Under the pieces are notes generated by a model. The model did no database searches and had not been told where the DNA came from. It worked only from the letters and a program-made list of their open reading frames with translations. Both the position numbers and the translations under genes were made by a program. A stretch of DNA of 64,000 bases from assembly GCF_004362145.1 (NCBI RefSeq), contig NZ_SNXC01000012.1, positions 417,733 to 481,732 on the forward strand, in the 5' to 3' direction. Every line of letters begins with the position of its first letter. Position 1 is the stretch's first letter. This stretch comes from Marinomonas balearica (GTDB taxonomy: Bacteria; Pseudomonadota; Gammaproteobacteria; Pseudomonadales; Marinomonadaceae). Positions 17,391 through 26,210 of this stretch are shown piece after piece.

Positions 17391-19647
17391 ATTGGATCAC
17401 GGTGAGTTGCTTTTGGTTGTCTCTAGCGTAACGTTCGAACGTGTCTTCTGCCATGGGCGGTGAATAATAGTAGCCTTGTCCATATTGGCAGTGATGCATG
17501 ACGATGAGCTGGTGATGTTCAATGTCTTCAACGCCTTCTGCAACCACTTCCATAGACAGAGATTGGGCAAGCTCAATGATTGTTTTAAGTATCTTCCCGC
17601 TCACATTTTCTTTTGTCGCCGTCGCAATAAAAGAGCGATCAATCTTGAGCGTGTCTACGGGCAAGCGTTGTAAGTAGCTTAATGACGAGTAACCTGTTCC
17701 AAAGTCATCCAGTGATAATTTCACCCCCAAACTTTTTATCTGATTCAAGATATCAATTGCACGTTCCATATTTTTGATGATGGAAGATTCGGTTATTTCA
17801 ATTTCAAGTAGATCGGGTCTGATGCCGCTTTCTTGCAAGTTCTCTTTTAAATAATGAACGATATTTTCATCATAAAGTTGAACGGTAGATAAGTTTACGG
17901 AAATTGATAACTCACTGAGTTCGGTGTTTTTCCACGATAGAAGTTGAGCGATCGCTTGTTGGATAACCCACTCTCCTATCGGAATAATTTGTTTGGTTTC
18001 TTCCGCGATAGGAATAAATTTATCAGGTCTAATGAGAGATCCATCTTGCTTTATCCAGCGAATGAGCGCTTCAGCAGCGACGATTTTATCGTCGATTAAA
18101 TCAATCTTAGGTTGGAAGTACAGCGTAAATTCCTGTTTTTCCAGTGCAGATTCTATGTCTCGGTACACGTCTAAATGATGGGTAAACTCGTCATTCAAAG
18201 CGTGAGAAAAGAATGAATACTGGCTCTTGCCAAGTCGTTTGGCATTGTACATGGCGATATCTGAATTTTTGATCAGGTTCTTTTTATCTGCAGCGTCTGT
18301 TGGAAAGGTCGACAGCCCCACGCTAATACTGACTTTGTAGCCTACTTCGTGAATGATAAACGGCTTATGAAAGGCTTTAATTAAGTTATTGGCAAGCGTT
18401 TCAAGACAATCGTCACTGATAATATCGTCTGCAATGATGGTGAATTCGTCGCCGCCCAATCGAGCTAAAAAGCAGCCTTCTTTTATGTTCTGCTGTAACC
18501 GCGTGCCTGCCTCGGTAATGACGATGTCGCCACTTTCATGACCTAGACCATCGTTAATGTGTTTGAAGTTATCTAGGTCGATAAAGATCAGGCCTACTTT
18601 TCTGTGTTTGGATTTTGCCTCTTGAATACGGTTTTCTATTTCCCGTTCAAAGAACTGGCGATTTGGTAAGCCAGTGAGAACATCGTAATAAGCCAACTTT
18701 CGCAGCTTTTCTCGTTGCTCTTTGTCCTCAGAAATGTCGTTGACGATAAACGCATATTCATCGCTTACATCACTTTTTTTACTGCTGATTTGGGTAACGA
18801 TAAGCCAAACGGGAATTTTGTGGGTTTCCAGTAAACACTCGGATTCCCCTGTCCAACTTGCTTGGGAAGGGTTTTCATTAATGAGTTTTTTAATCTGTGA
18901 GAATGTCGTTAAGAGAAAGTCGTCGATGTGTTTGTTAGTGATGGCGTTGTTTGTTGTTTTTAAGAACGTGAGGAAGGCGGGATTTGAATCGTAAATATAA
19001 CCATCACTGTTGGTGAAAACGACACCTTCACCCATGCTTTCAAAGGTTTTTCTTGCGACTTGAAGGCGACTGACAGGTTCGGCTAAGGCTTTCTTTATGG
19101 AAAAATACAAAATAAAAACGAAAAAGATTGAGACTATCCCGATCTGAAGAAGCTCGATCATTAAAGATCGAAACTGCGCTTCTTTGTGATCCTTTAAGTC
19201 GATGAACAGTTCGACTCTTCCAAAAGTCATTGTTTCGATTTTGATAGGGTAAGAACTCACTAAGTCGGATTCTGATAGTAATTTCTCTCTCATGGACGTT
19301 GAATACGGTGCAGTGGATTGATTTACTTTTACTCTTCCCATGTATCTTCGACCGAACTGGCTGTAAACAACGATGCCTTTTAGAAACTTATTTTGCAGTT
19401 CCGAGTCGAGTAGGCTGGAAGAAAATTCATCGGAGAATGAGCGTTTTACTGAACTGCTGAAAAGAGTCCATATAGCGGGCTTAACTGCTTCGCCAATCCT
19501 ATTGGCCGACTGGGCTATTTGAAAATTAAGATCCTTATCAAATTCAATGCTAGAAAAGTGAAACCGAGCCGCTACAAAGACTGACATAATAAAGACAGTG
19601 CTGATTATTAGGGTCAAAAATATTCTAAAGTTGAACGTATATTTCAT
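17389..19647 (-). CDS. Membrane PAS / GGDEF / EAL cyclic-di-GMP protein
   Basis: The start ATG at 19647 lies 7 bases after the stop of the upstream lipoprotein gene, giving about 752 residues. A first membrane helix (FRIFLTLIISTVFIMSVFVAA) is followed by a periplasmic region of about 140 residues and a second helix (IGIVSIFFVFILYFS). Next come a PAS domain (VFTNSDGYIYDSNPAFL), a GGDEF domain with intact motif at 398-402 and an EAL domain with EAL at 526-528 plus DDFGTGYSS and VAEGVE. Both enzymatic sites look intact. Tight linkage to the DctP-like lipoprotein suggests that the periplasmic region senses that protein or its ligand. Confidence 0.9.
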   Translation of the reverse strand: MKYTFNFRIFLTLIISTVFIMSVFVAARFHFSSIEFDKDLNFQIAQSANRIGEAVKPAIWTLFSSSVKRSFSDEFSSSLLDSELQNKFLKGIVVYSQFGRRYMGRVKVNQSTAPYSTSMREKLLSESDLVSSYPIKIETMTFGRVELFIDLKDHKEAQFRSLMIELLQIGIVSIFFVFILYFSIKKALAEPVSRLQVARKTFESMGEGVVFTNSDGYIYDSNPAFLTFLKTTNNAITNKHIDDFLLTTFSQIKKLINENPSQASWTGESECLLETHKIPVWLIVTQISSKKSDVSDEYAFIVNDISEDKEQREKLRKLAYYDVLTGLPNRQFFEREIENRIQEAKSKHRKVGLIFIDLDNFKHINDGLGHESGDIVITEAGTRLQQNIKEGCFLARLGGDEFTIIADDIISDDCLETLANNLIKAFHKPFIIHEVGYKVSISVGLSTFPTDAADKKNLIKNSDIAMYNAKRLGKSQYSFFSHALNDEFTHHLDVYRDIESALEKQEFTLYFQPKIDLIDDKIVAAEALIRWIKQDGSLIRPDKFIPIAEETKQIIPIGEWVIQQAIAQLLSWKNTELSELSISVNLSTVQLYDENIVHYLKENLQESGIRPDLLEIEITESSIIKNMERAIDILNQIKSLGVKLSLDDFGTGYSSLSYLQRLPVDTLKIDRSFIATATKENVSGKILKTIIELAQSLSMEVVAEGVEDIEHHQLIVMHHCQYGQGYYYSPPMAEDTFERYARDNQKQLTVIQ

Positions 19648-19654
19648 AAAAAAG

Positions 19655-20710
19655 TTACTTATATGGGCCAAATAGTTGATAGTAATCAACATACTTATCC
19701 TTGAATGCTTTCTTTTCCGTATATATTTCTGCAGAAAGCCCATCATTATTAGTATAGCGGCTGTAAACTTTTTCCGTGGCTTTTTTCCATCGTTTTAGGT
19801 CATTATCATTCCATGTGCGTAATGTCATACCGCCCCTACGGAGCGAAATGAGCGCATCGATGTCTTTTGCTTTTGACTTTAGTGTCGTGGTCAGTGTGTA
19901 GGCTTTTATGGCAGTTTCTAAGGTTGTTTTTATATCTACTGGTAATTGCTCGTAGGCCGTTTGGTTGATTAAGAAATCAGAAAGTACGGACGGTTGCCAA
20001 ATGGCAGGAACCAGCGCATGAGGTGCAATTTCATCAAGGCCTAACTCAAGAATGCCGTCGGCGGTGGTCCACTCAGCGGCGTCGAGGTTACCATTTTCTA
20101 AAGACGCTTTTATTTCTTCCGGTACAAGAGGAATCGCAAGGCTACCAGACGCTTCCGTCAGAACTTCACTAGGTATGCCAGGTCCAATGCGGATTTTCTT
20201 GCCAGTTAGGTCGTCTAGGTTAGACAGTGGCGTGCTGGAGACTAATCCAAATTCCATACCTGTCCACCAAGCTGGACGCCAAATAATACCTTTTGGTTGG
20301 GATATTGTGTTTGCAAGCTCAATGCCATTTTCTTCAAAGAAAAATATCATTGAGGCATCTAGGTTCATTAAATCAAACGGTCCTGCGTTTAATAGCGACC
20401 AAGCAGGGTGTTGAGCTGACCACCAATTCGGCCATCCATTGCCCATTTCAATGCGGTTTTCGCTCACAGCATTAAAAATATCAGGGCCTCTAACAAGTTC
20501 ACCTGCTGGGAAGGGCGTGATGATCAAGCGTCCATTGGTCATCACTTGAATATTCTGACAAAAAGTTTGTAGCTCTATAAAACTGACGCTTGAAGCGGGG
20601 GCTTGAGATTGCAGTCGCCATTTAAAAATATCGGCGTCTTTTTTAGAATGGCATCCTGAGAGCGTTAAAAGCAAAAAAACGATTACTAGGGTATTTTTGA
20701 AATGTAACAT
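19655..20710 (-). CDS. DctP-type (TRAP) solute-binding lipoprotein without permease
   Basis: About 351 residues from the ATG at 20710, which has GAGG upstream (the frame stays open further up to 20773). The N-terminus is a lipoprotein signal with lipobox LSGC, so the protein is probably membrane-anchored. The body has the TRAP binding-protein fold: LDDLTGKKIRIGPG contains the conserved ligand Arg, and LENGNLDAAEWTTADG resembles binding proteins for 2-oxo acids (TakP type). No DctQ or DctM membrane genes are nearby; instead the next gene is a membrane GGDEF-EAL protein 7 bases away. It is therefore more likely a sensory binding protein than a transporter part. Confidence 0.85.
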   Translation of the reverse strand: MLHFKNTLVIVFLLLTLSGCHSKKDADIFKWRLQSQAPASSVSFIELQTFCQNIQVMTNGRLIITPFPAGELVRGPDIFNAVSENRIEMGNGWPNWWSAQHPAWSLLNAGPFDLMNLDASMIFFFEENGIELANTISQPKGIIWRPAWWTGMEFGLVSSTPLSNLDDLTGKKIRIGPGIPSEVLTEASGSLAIPLVPEEIKASLENGNLDAAEWTTADGILELGLDEIAPHALVPAIWQPSVLSDFLINQTAYEQLPVDIKTTLETAIKAYTLTTTLKSKAKDIDALISLRRGGMTLRTWNDNDLKRWKKATEKVYSRYTNNDGLSAEIYTEKKAFKDKYVDYYQLFGPYK

Positions 20711-20957
20711 TTTAAATGCCTCGACAGTATACAGGACGCTATTTCGAATACAGATCAAATGAAGTAGTAACAACTCCCTTAAGTTTCAGTTCTATCAGAT
20801 AAGAATCAATCTCCTTTCTTGAGACTAATTCTTATATTGGGTGAGATATTAGATGCTCACTTCAAAAAAGTATAATGTGGTTCATAATTTATGGCGAGTG
20901 ATTTTATGGTTGTTTTGAGGCCTTTATGTTGGAAAAATCGCCAAAATAAGTAATTAC

Positions 20958-21506
20958 TTACCAGATAAACAGACCTATGCCGACAAACAGTATGCAAGCA
21001 ATGCGATTGACTTTTAAAGAGCCCAATTTCTTCATTATATGTTGTCCGGCAAAAACGACGGGTACATTGGCGGCCATCATGCCTATCGTTGTGCCTATCG
21101 TGACCAGTAAAACAGATTGATAATGAGCGCCGAGTATCATGCTTGCTACTTGAGTTTTGTCCCCTATTTCTGCAATAGAGAACAATAAAAATGTAGTGAT
21201 AAAGGCGTTGCGCTTGGTTTTTGTGTTTTCATCGTTGTCGTCTTTGTCAGGTATTAGAAGCCAAAGGCCCACAGCGATAAAACTGATGGCAATGATATGG
21301 TTTATTTGGTCTGCGGGTATCCATTCGGAGAGCGTTATTCCAAACCAAACTGAAACGGCGTGGTTCAACAGTGTCGCGACAAGAATCCCTAAAACAATCT
21401 GGCGTTTAGAGGAGAAACGTGTAGCTAGAAAGAGTGCTAGAAGTTGCGTTTTGTCGCCGATTTCAGCGAGAGCAACGGTTAGAGTAGACGTTAGAAGTGA
21501 TTCCAT
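20958..21506 (-). CDS. mneA: Manganese exporter, UPF0016/GDT1 family
   Basis: The 182-residue membrane protein has two homologous halves of three helices, each carrying the family motif ExGDKT (AEIGDKTQLLAL at about residue 14; AEIGDKTQVASM at about 113). These acidic motifs form the cation path in GDT1/TMEM165 and in the Vibrio Mn exporter MneA. A charged linker (DKDDNDENTKTKR) separates the halves. A yybP-ykoY manganese riboswitch lies in the leader, which strongly supports Mn(II) export. The ATG at 21506 has only a weak ribosome site. Confidence 0.92.
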   Translation of the reverse strand: MESLLTSTLTVALAEIGDKTQLLALFLATRFSSKRQIVLGILVATLLNHAVSVWFGITLSEWIPADQINHIIAISFIAVGLWLLIPDKDDNDENTKTKRNAFITTFLLFSIAEIGDKTQVASMILGAHYQSVLLVTIGTTIGMMAANVPVVFAGQHIMKKLGSLKVNRIACILFVGIGLFIW

Positions 21507-21590
21507 TTAATTATTATCTTGGTGGGCATAATGACGAAAAGACAAGTACCTGGGCCCACCTTACGAACCAAGTATTGTCTTAAGTCTCAT

Positions 21591-21718
21591 CAATCTAGTA
21601 AACGGCTTTGAACGTTCATTAGACTCTCCTGCCACGAGCATTGAGGCTCGATTATGTTGACAGAAAACCTTCGAATTCCTCTAGTGAGGAAACAAAAGAG
21701 ATTACTCCCCTAAGATTG
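21591..21718 (-). promoter_or_regulatory. yybP-ykoY manganese riboswitch
   Basis: Read on the minus strand, the leader contains the class hallmark GGGGAGTA (21710-21703), then GTCAACAT (21661-21654) followed by the small hairpin CGAGC-CTCAAT-GCTCG (21650-21635). I recall these motifs from the Mn-sensing leaders of E. coli alx and mntP. CAATCT (21718-21713) can pair with AGATTG (21596-21591) to close the aptamer as P1. The following 85 bases hold GGTGGGC/GCCCACC arms (21560-21554 and 21527-21521) that could be the expression platform before the mneA start. Mn(II) binding should switch the exporter on. Confidence 0.88.
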
Positions 21719-21723
21719 GCGAG

Positions 21724-21753
21724 ATAATAGCGTAACTGGTCGTTGAATTGCAA
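21724..21753 (-). promoter_or_regulatory. Candidate promoter of mneA leader
   Basis: On the minus strand TTGCAA (21753-21748) and TATTAT (21729-21724) are separated by 18 bases, immediately upstream of the riboswitch. Transcription would start at about 21717, at the 5' edge of the P1 helix, which fits a riboswitch leader. Confidence 0.55.
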
Positions 21754-21796
21754 TCGCCCCCGACTTCAGACTTAAAACATAAGTAGGGGCGATTGC
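21750..21796 (-). repeat. Hairpin downstream of BCCT gene
   Basis: GCAATCGCCCC (21750-21760) and GGGGCGATTGC (21786-21796) are perfect 11-base inverted repeats with a 25-base loop, 35 bases beyond the BCCT transporter stop. There is no T-run after it on the minus strand, so termination is uncertain. One arm overlaps the -35 of the mneA promoter. Confidence 0.5.
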
Positions 21797-21830
21797 TGCA
21801 TATCAGATCTTCAGTTGATTCGGTAGAACG

Positions 21831-23414
21831 CTACTTTATCAAATGCATGTCTGAACGCAGGCCTTTCCATAGACTTGCACACATTAATAACATTAATAGT
21901 GTGAAAGGTAGGCCAATAGTAATGGCTGCGGCTTGGATCGCTGTGAGTGCTTCTGAACCACCACCGACTAGCAATGCGACTGCAATGACACCTTCTAACA
22001 CTGCCCAGAATATGCGCTGAGTCATCGGAGCGTCTGTTTTACCGCCAGCGGTAATACCATCGATCACAAGTGAACCTGAGTCAGATGACGTCACGAAGAA
22101 TACCAATACCAGTATAATTGCGACGAATGAAATGACTGAAGTAAGTGGAAGCTGCTCAAACATTTGGAACATTGCCAACGAAGCATCTGAAATACCGTTC
22201 GACAAAGCGCCAACGCCATTTTCAACTTGTTCAATTGCAGAGCCTCCAAAGATTGCCATCCATAGAACGGACACAAGCGTTGGAACAAGCAATACGGCAA
22301 TGATGAATTCTCGAACTGTACGGCCACGAGATACGCGCGCGATGAACATGCCTACGAATGGTGACCAAGATATCCACCAAGCCCAATAGAATACTGTCCA
22401 TCCGTGATAGAAGGTTGTGTCTTCTCGACCGACCCAATTACTGAGTGGAATGATGTTTTCGACATACCCAACGAACAAGGTGCCTATTGCGCCGAAAATA
22501 GCGCCAGTTTGGCCGACAATTAAAACAAAAGCAGCGAGCAATGCCGCAATGATCATGTTGACGTTAGAAAGGAGTTTAACACCGCCTTCCAAGCCACGCG
22601 CAACGGAAATGATCGCGACAGCCGTAACGACGGCGATGACAACAATTTGAGTGGCTAATGTATTTGGAATGCCAAACAAGAAGTTTAATCCACTGGTCGC
22701 CTGTTGAGCTCCGAATCCTAATGACGTTGCAAGACCAAAAATGGTCGCAATGACGGATAGAATATCAATAGCATGTCCTAAAACGCCCCAAACTTTATCG
22801 CCAAACAGTGGGTAGAATGCAGAGCGAATCGTCAGTGGCAAGCCTTTATTGTAAGCAACAAACGCTAAGGAAAGTGCTACGACACCGTAAATCGCCCATG
22901 GGTGAAGCCCCCAATGGAACATCGTTGCTCCCATCGCGAGAGATTTAGCATCGGGTGTTTTCGCTGCAACATCTAAAGGTGTTCCATACCAGCCAGTATA
23001 GTAAGCGACAGGTTCTGCTACGCTCCAGAACATTAGGCCGATGCCCATGCCTGCTGCGAACAGCATGCAAAACCAAGTCAGTGTTGAGTGCTCTGGTGTT
23101 GCGTTACTACCGCCTAGTCTTATTTTACCCATAGGTAGGGCAATTAAGGCGAGACAGAAAAGTACAAAGATATTGCCCGCAATCATGAAGAACCAATCAA
23201 AGTTATTAATTGACCAGCCTCGAGCGCTCAGCAGGATATCTTTTGCATCTCCTGGAAAAGCGATGGCTCCGACAATGAAAGCAAGCACAAGTAGGGCACT
23301 TATACTAAAGACGGGGTTGTGGACATCCAAGCCCATAAATTGAATATTATCTTGTCCTATTTCGTATTCTGTATCGTATTCTTCTCGGCCCGAGTTGGGC
23401 TTTGAATGATCCAT
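21831..23414 (-). CDS. BCCT-family glycine betaine/choline-type transporter
   Basis: The 527-residue protein has about 12 membrane segments and the BCCT hallmarks: the GMGIGLMFWSVAEP unwound-helix region and the Trp-rich segment FYWAWWISWSPFVGMFIARVSRGRT. The N-terminal 35 residues are hydrophilic. It should import a quaternary amine (betaine, choline or carnitine) by ion coupling, serving osmoprotection in a marine bacterium. The C-terminus is short, unlike osmosensing BetP or BetT with long tails. A very good ribosome site (AGGAGAAG) precedes the ATG. The substrate is not determined by sequence alone. Confidence 0.92.
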   Translation of the reverse strand: MDHSKPNSGREEYDTEYEIGQDNIQFMGLDVHNPVFSISALLVLAFIVGAIAFPGDAKDILLSARGWSINNFDWFFMIAGNIFVLFCLALIALPMGKIRLGGSNATPEHSTLTWFCMLFAAGMGIGLMFWSVAEPVAYYTGWYGTPLDVAAKTPDAKSLAMGATMFHWGLHPWAIYGVVALSLAFVAYNKGLPLTIRSAFYPLFGDKVWGVLGHAIDILSVIATIFGLATSLGFGAQQATSGLNFLFGIPNTLATQIVVIAVVTAVAIISVARGLEGGVKLLSNVNMIIAALLAAFVLIVGQTGAIFGAIGTLFVGYVENIIPLSNWVGREDTTFYHGWTVFYWAWWISWSPFVGMFIARVSRGRTVREFIIAVLLVPTLVSVLWMAIFGGSAIEQVENGVGALSNGISDASLAMFQMFEQLPLTSVISFVAIILVLVFFVTSSDSGSLVIDGITAGGKTDAPMTQRIFWAVLEGVIAVALLVGGGSEALTAIQAAAITIGLPFTLLMLLMCASLWKGLRSDMHLIK

Positions 23415-23789
23415 ACTCTTCTCCTTTCACGATGGAAGCTTAAGCTTCTTAGTTGGTAGCGAATATTAATTTAGCTGTATTTCGGGTGGATATTGAATCT
23501 TAATGTCGCGGTACTCATGGAGTACTTAAATCAAAGAGGGAAGACGGCGCTCCCCACCCTTTGATAATATTAAAGCTGAGTTCAATTAATTAACTCTCTG
23601 CGACAAATACTGTTCTATTTGAACGTTTTTTACACAAAGTGCGTTATTAAGAAAAAATACAGAAATCAGTGAATTAGCGATTTTTTTCGCTGTGCTGAAA
23701 TGCACAGCGGGTAGGTAGTGTATAACAAATAATTTGATGTCTAATGAATTAAAATCCCTTTACTTATTTCTTGCGCATTTGGGTAAATC
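23415..23789 (-). other. Intergenic region upstream of BCCT gene
   Basis: These 375 bases separate hemW from the BCCT transporter, both leftward. CGCTGTGC-TGAAAT-GCACAGCG (23688-23709) is a perfect 8-base dyad about 275 bases upstream of the transporter start. A run of seven T bases (23681-23687) adjoins it on the plus strand, so on the minus strand it is followed by A bases and is not a normal terminator. It could be an operator. No gene or clear promoter boxes were found. Confidence 0.35.
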
Positions 23790-24965
23790 TTAAGGAAGAA
23801 AGAGTTCGAGTAACTCATTTAAAAAGAGCTTGCCTTTCTGGGTGGTTCGTACCTGATTCATGCTCCATGCTTCGTGACTAATAAGCCCCATTTTTAAGGC
23901 CTTTTCGCATCCTTCTAGTAGTTTTTTCGGTACTTTTTGATAGGTGAACCGAGAAAAATCATCAAGATCAAATATCTCGAATAAACGCAGTCGATTCATC
24001 ATAAACTCTAAGGGCAAGTCTTCGGTCTCAATTGATTCTTTAATTACAAGCGCTTCTGGCAGATTAGATAAATAATGATTAGGGTGTCGAGTCTTTCGAG
24101 TTCTAAATATATCGCCATTTTCAAGGGTGATTTTCCCGTGAGCACCCGCGCCAATTCCGATGTAATCACCAAATCGCCAATAGTTTAAATTGTGTTGCGC
24201 CTGCTTTCCTGATCGTGCGTTGGCAGAGACCTCATATTGTTGATAACCTTTGGACTCTAATGCTGATAAGCCTTCATCTTGTATATTCCAAAGCGTGTTG
24301 TCTTCAGGGAGCTCTGGAGGGCGGCGGTAGAACTCTGTGTTGGGTTCAATGGTTAATTGATACCAGGATAAATGCTCAGGAGCCAGATCCATTGCGAGAT
24401 ACAGATCATTCAGAGCCATATCAATAGATTGATCAGGTAAACCGTGCATTAGGTCAAGATTAATGTTCTCAAACCCAGCCAGTCTCGACTTTTCCACAGC
24501 CTTGATGGCTTCTTCGCGGTTGTGGATTCTTCCTAGGGTTTTCAACAGGTCTGTGTGGAAACTTTGGATACCAATAGACAGTCGGTTTATCCCAGCTTTT
24601 CTAAAATGGGCGAATTTTTCTTGTTCAAAGGTGCCTGGGTTAGCTTCCATGGTGATCTCAGCATCGTCAGCCCAATTGAGTTTGCATTTCAGGGCTTCCA
24701 TCAGGCGATAATAGAAATCGGCGCTCATTAAGCTGGGAGTTCCACCGCCAATAAACGCTGTTTGAATCGGTCTGTTGGCAACGTACGGAAGGTCTACTTC
24801 TAGATCGGCTAACAGTTGATTAAGGTATGCGTCTTCAGGGAGTTTGCCGTTTTGCTCGAATCGATCTGCTTGATGTGAGTTAAAATCACAATAAGGGCAC
24901 TTACGTACACACCAAGGAAGATGAATATATAGACTCAGAGGAGGGAGAGCTAGATTAGAACTCAT
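23790..24965 (-). CDS. hemW: Radical SAM heme chaperone HemW
   Basis: The 391-residue protein carries the radical-SAM cluster motif CVRKCPYC (CxxxCxxC) near residues 18-25, followed by GGGTPSL and the HemW/HemN-like middle region. As a HemW rather than a coproporphyrinogen oxidase it is expected to bind heme and help deliver it to target proteins in the cytoplasm. It overlaps rdgB by 4 bases (ATGA), a gene pairing common in gammaproteobacteria. Confidence 0.9.
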   Translation of the reverse strand: MSSNLALPPLSLYIHLPWCVRKCPYCDFNSHQADRFEQNGKLPEDAYLNQLLADLEVDLPYVANRPIQTAFIGGGTPSLMSADFYYRLMEALKCKLNWADDAEITMEANPGTFEQEKFAHFRKAGINRLSIGIQSFHTDLLKTLGRIHNREEAIKAVEKSRLAGFENINLDLMHGLPDQSIDMALNDLYLAMDLAPEHLSWYQLTIEPNTEFYRRPPELPEDNTLWNIQDEGLSALESKGYQQYEVSANARSGKQAQHNLNYWRFGDYIGIGAGAHGKITLENGDIFRTRKTRHPNHYLSNLPEALVIKESIETEDLPLEFMMNRLRLFEIFDLDDFSRFTYQKVPKKLLEGCEKALKMGLISHEAWSMNQVRTTQKGKLFLNELLELFLP

Positions 24966-25570
24966 GCGAGGATATTTTTCTCTTTAAATGCGGACATGAG
25001 TAAATTTAGTGCTTTCGCCCGATGGCTCAACTGGTTTTTTACTTCTTTCGGTAGGCTTGCCGAACTGCAGCCTTTTTCTGGTACAAAAAAGATGGGATCG
25101 TAACCAAACCCTTCCACTCCAGCGCTCGATTCAAGGATGCGACCTTCCCAGCTACCTTGAACAACAAGAGGCGTCGGATCGTCCTTGTGGCGCATGTAGG
25201 CGAGAACACAATGAAAGCGAGCGGTGCGTTGTTCAGTAGGAACGCCTTCAAGTTTTTGAAGCAATAACGCGTTGTTGGCTTCATTGTCTCCATGCTCACC
25301 CGCAAAGCGAGCGGAGTAAATACCGGGGGCTCCGTCTAAATAATCGACTTCGATACCTGAATCATCAGCAATGGACGCCAGCCCTGTGTGTTCGCAGGCA
25401 TTTCGAGCTTTAAGGATCGCATTTTCGATAAAGCTCAGGCCTGTTTCTTCTGCCTCGTCAACATTAAATTCACCTTGAGGTTTTACTTCAATTCCATATT
25501 GTGAGAACAGAGTATTGAACTCTTTAATTTTACCAGCGTTGTTGCTGGCCAGAACGATGGTTTTGCTCAT
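24962..25570 (-). CDS. rdgB: dITP/XTP pyrophosphatase (RdgB/HAM1)
   Basis: The 202-residue protein begins with the HAM1 signature (IVLASNNAGKIKEF) and has the catalytic acidic segment (SIADDSGIEVDYLDGAPGIYSARFAG). It hydrolyses deaminated purine triphosphates such as dITP and XTP to the monophosphate, keeping them out of DNA. Length is normal. It overlaps hemW by ATGA and follows metW after 48 bases. Confidence 0.93.
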   Translation of the reverse strand: MSKTIVLASNNAGKIKEFNTLFSQYGIEVKPQGEFNVDEAEETGLSFIENAILKARNACEHTGLASIADDSGIEVDYLDGAPGIYSARFAGEHGDNEANNALLLQKLEGVPTEQRTARFHCVLAYMRHKDDPTPLVVQGSWEGRILESSAGVEGFGYDPIFFVPEKGCSSASLPKEVKNQLSHRAKALNLLMSAFKEKNILA

Positions 25571-25618
25571 AATCGTTTAGTCCAAAATGGCATTCTAACC
25601 ATTGATTTAAATTAGTCG

Positions 25619-26209
25619 TTATCGGCTGACATGAAAGATAGCGGTTTCGCTAAATAGATTGGGCATCAAGCGTGTCCATAGATGCCCTTTTAAATCGCCA
25701 TCGACGGCGGCCCAACGTTCGATTTTTATGCCCCTTTCATCGCAAAGTCGGCGAAAATCTTCAAATGTACAAAAGTGAATGTTAGGTGTGTCATACCAGT
25801 TGTAAGGCAAAAACTCAGATACCGGCATACGGCCTTTTAATCCAAGGTGAAGTCGGTTGCGCCAATGGCCGAAGTTTGGAAAGGTGATGATGCACTCTTT
25901 TCCGATGCGCAGCATTTCATCAAGTAACAAATCAGGGCGTCGAAATTGCTGAAGAGCATGCGTCATAACAACGATATCAAAACTCTGATTCCCAAAGTTC
26001 TGCAAGCCGTTATCAATGTTTTGTTCTAGAACTGGTACGCCTTTTTCGATACAGGTATTGATTTGATCTGCATCGATTTCTAAGCCATAGCCGTTAACGC
26101 TTTTGTTACCAATTAAATGGCTTAACAGTTCACCGTCACCGCACCCTAAATCAAGCACTCGGGAGTTCGGTTTTATCCAATCATTGATTATTACGAGATC
26201 CGAACGCAT
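25619..26209 (-). CDS. metW: Methionine biosynthesis protein MetW
   Basis: About 196 residues from the ATG at 26209, which has GGAGGCG upstream; an earlier in-frame start at 26242 inside metX is unlikely. It has the SAM-methyltransferase-like motif VLDLGCGDGELL and MetW segments (MTHALQQFRRPDLLLDEMLRIG, FPNFGHWRNRLHLGLKGRMP). MetW is the partner of MetX; in many proteobacteria it is required for full homoserine acyltransferase function. The start lies one base after the metX stop, so translation is probably coupled. Confidence 0.92.
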   Translation of the reverse strand: MRSDLVIINDWIKPNSRVLDLGCGDGELLSHLIGNKSVNGYGLEIDADQINTCIEKGVPVLEQNIDNGLQNFGNQSFDIVVMTHALQQFRRPDLLLDEMLRIGKECIITFPNFGHWRNRLHLGLKGRMPVSEFLPYNWYDTPNIHFCTFEDFRRLCDERGIKIERWAAVDGDLKGHLWTRLMPNLFSETAIFHVSR

Positions 26210-26210
26210 G

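Noticed and set aside
20052..20414. 120-residue plus-strand open frame
   Set aside because: It is antisense to the DctP-like lipoprotein gene, whose family motifs are clear.
23041..23343. 100-residue plus-strand open frame
   Set aside because: It lies antisense within the BCCT transporter and has the composition of a shadow frame.
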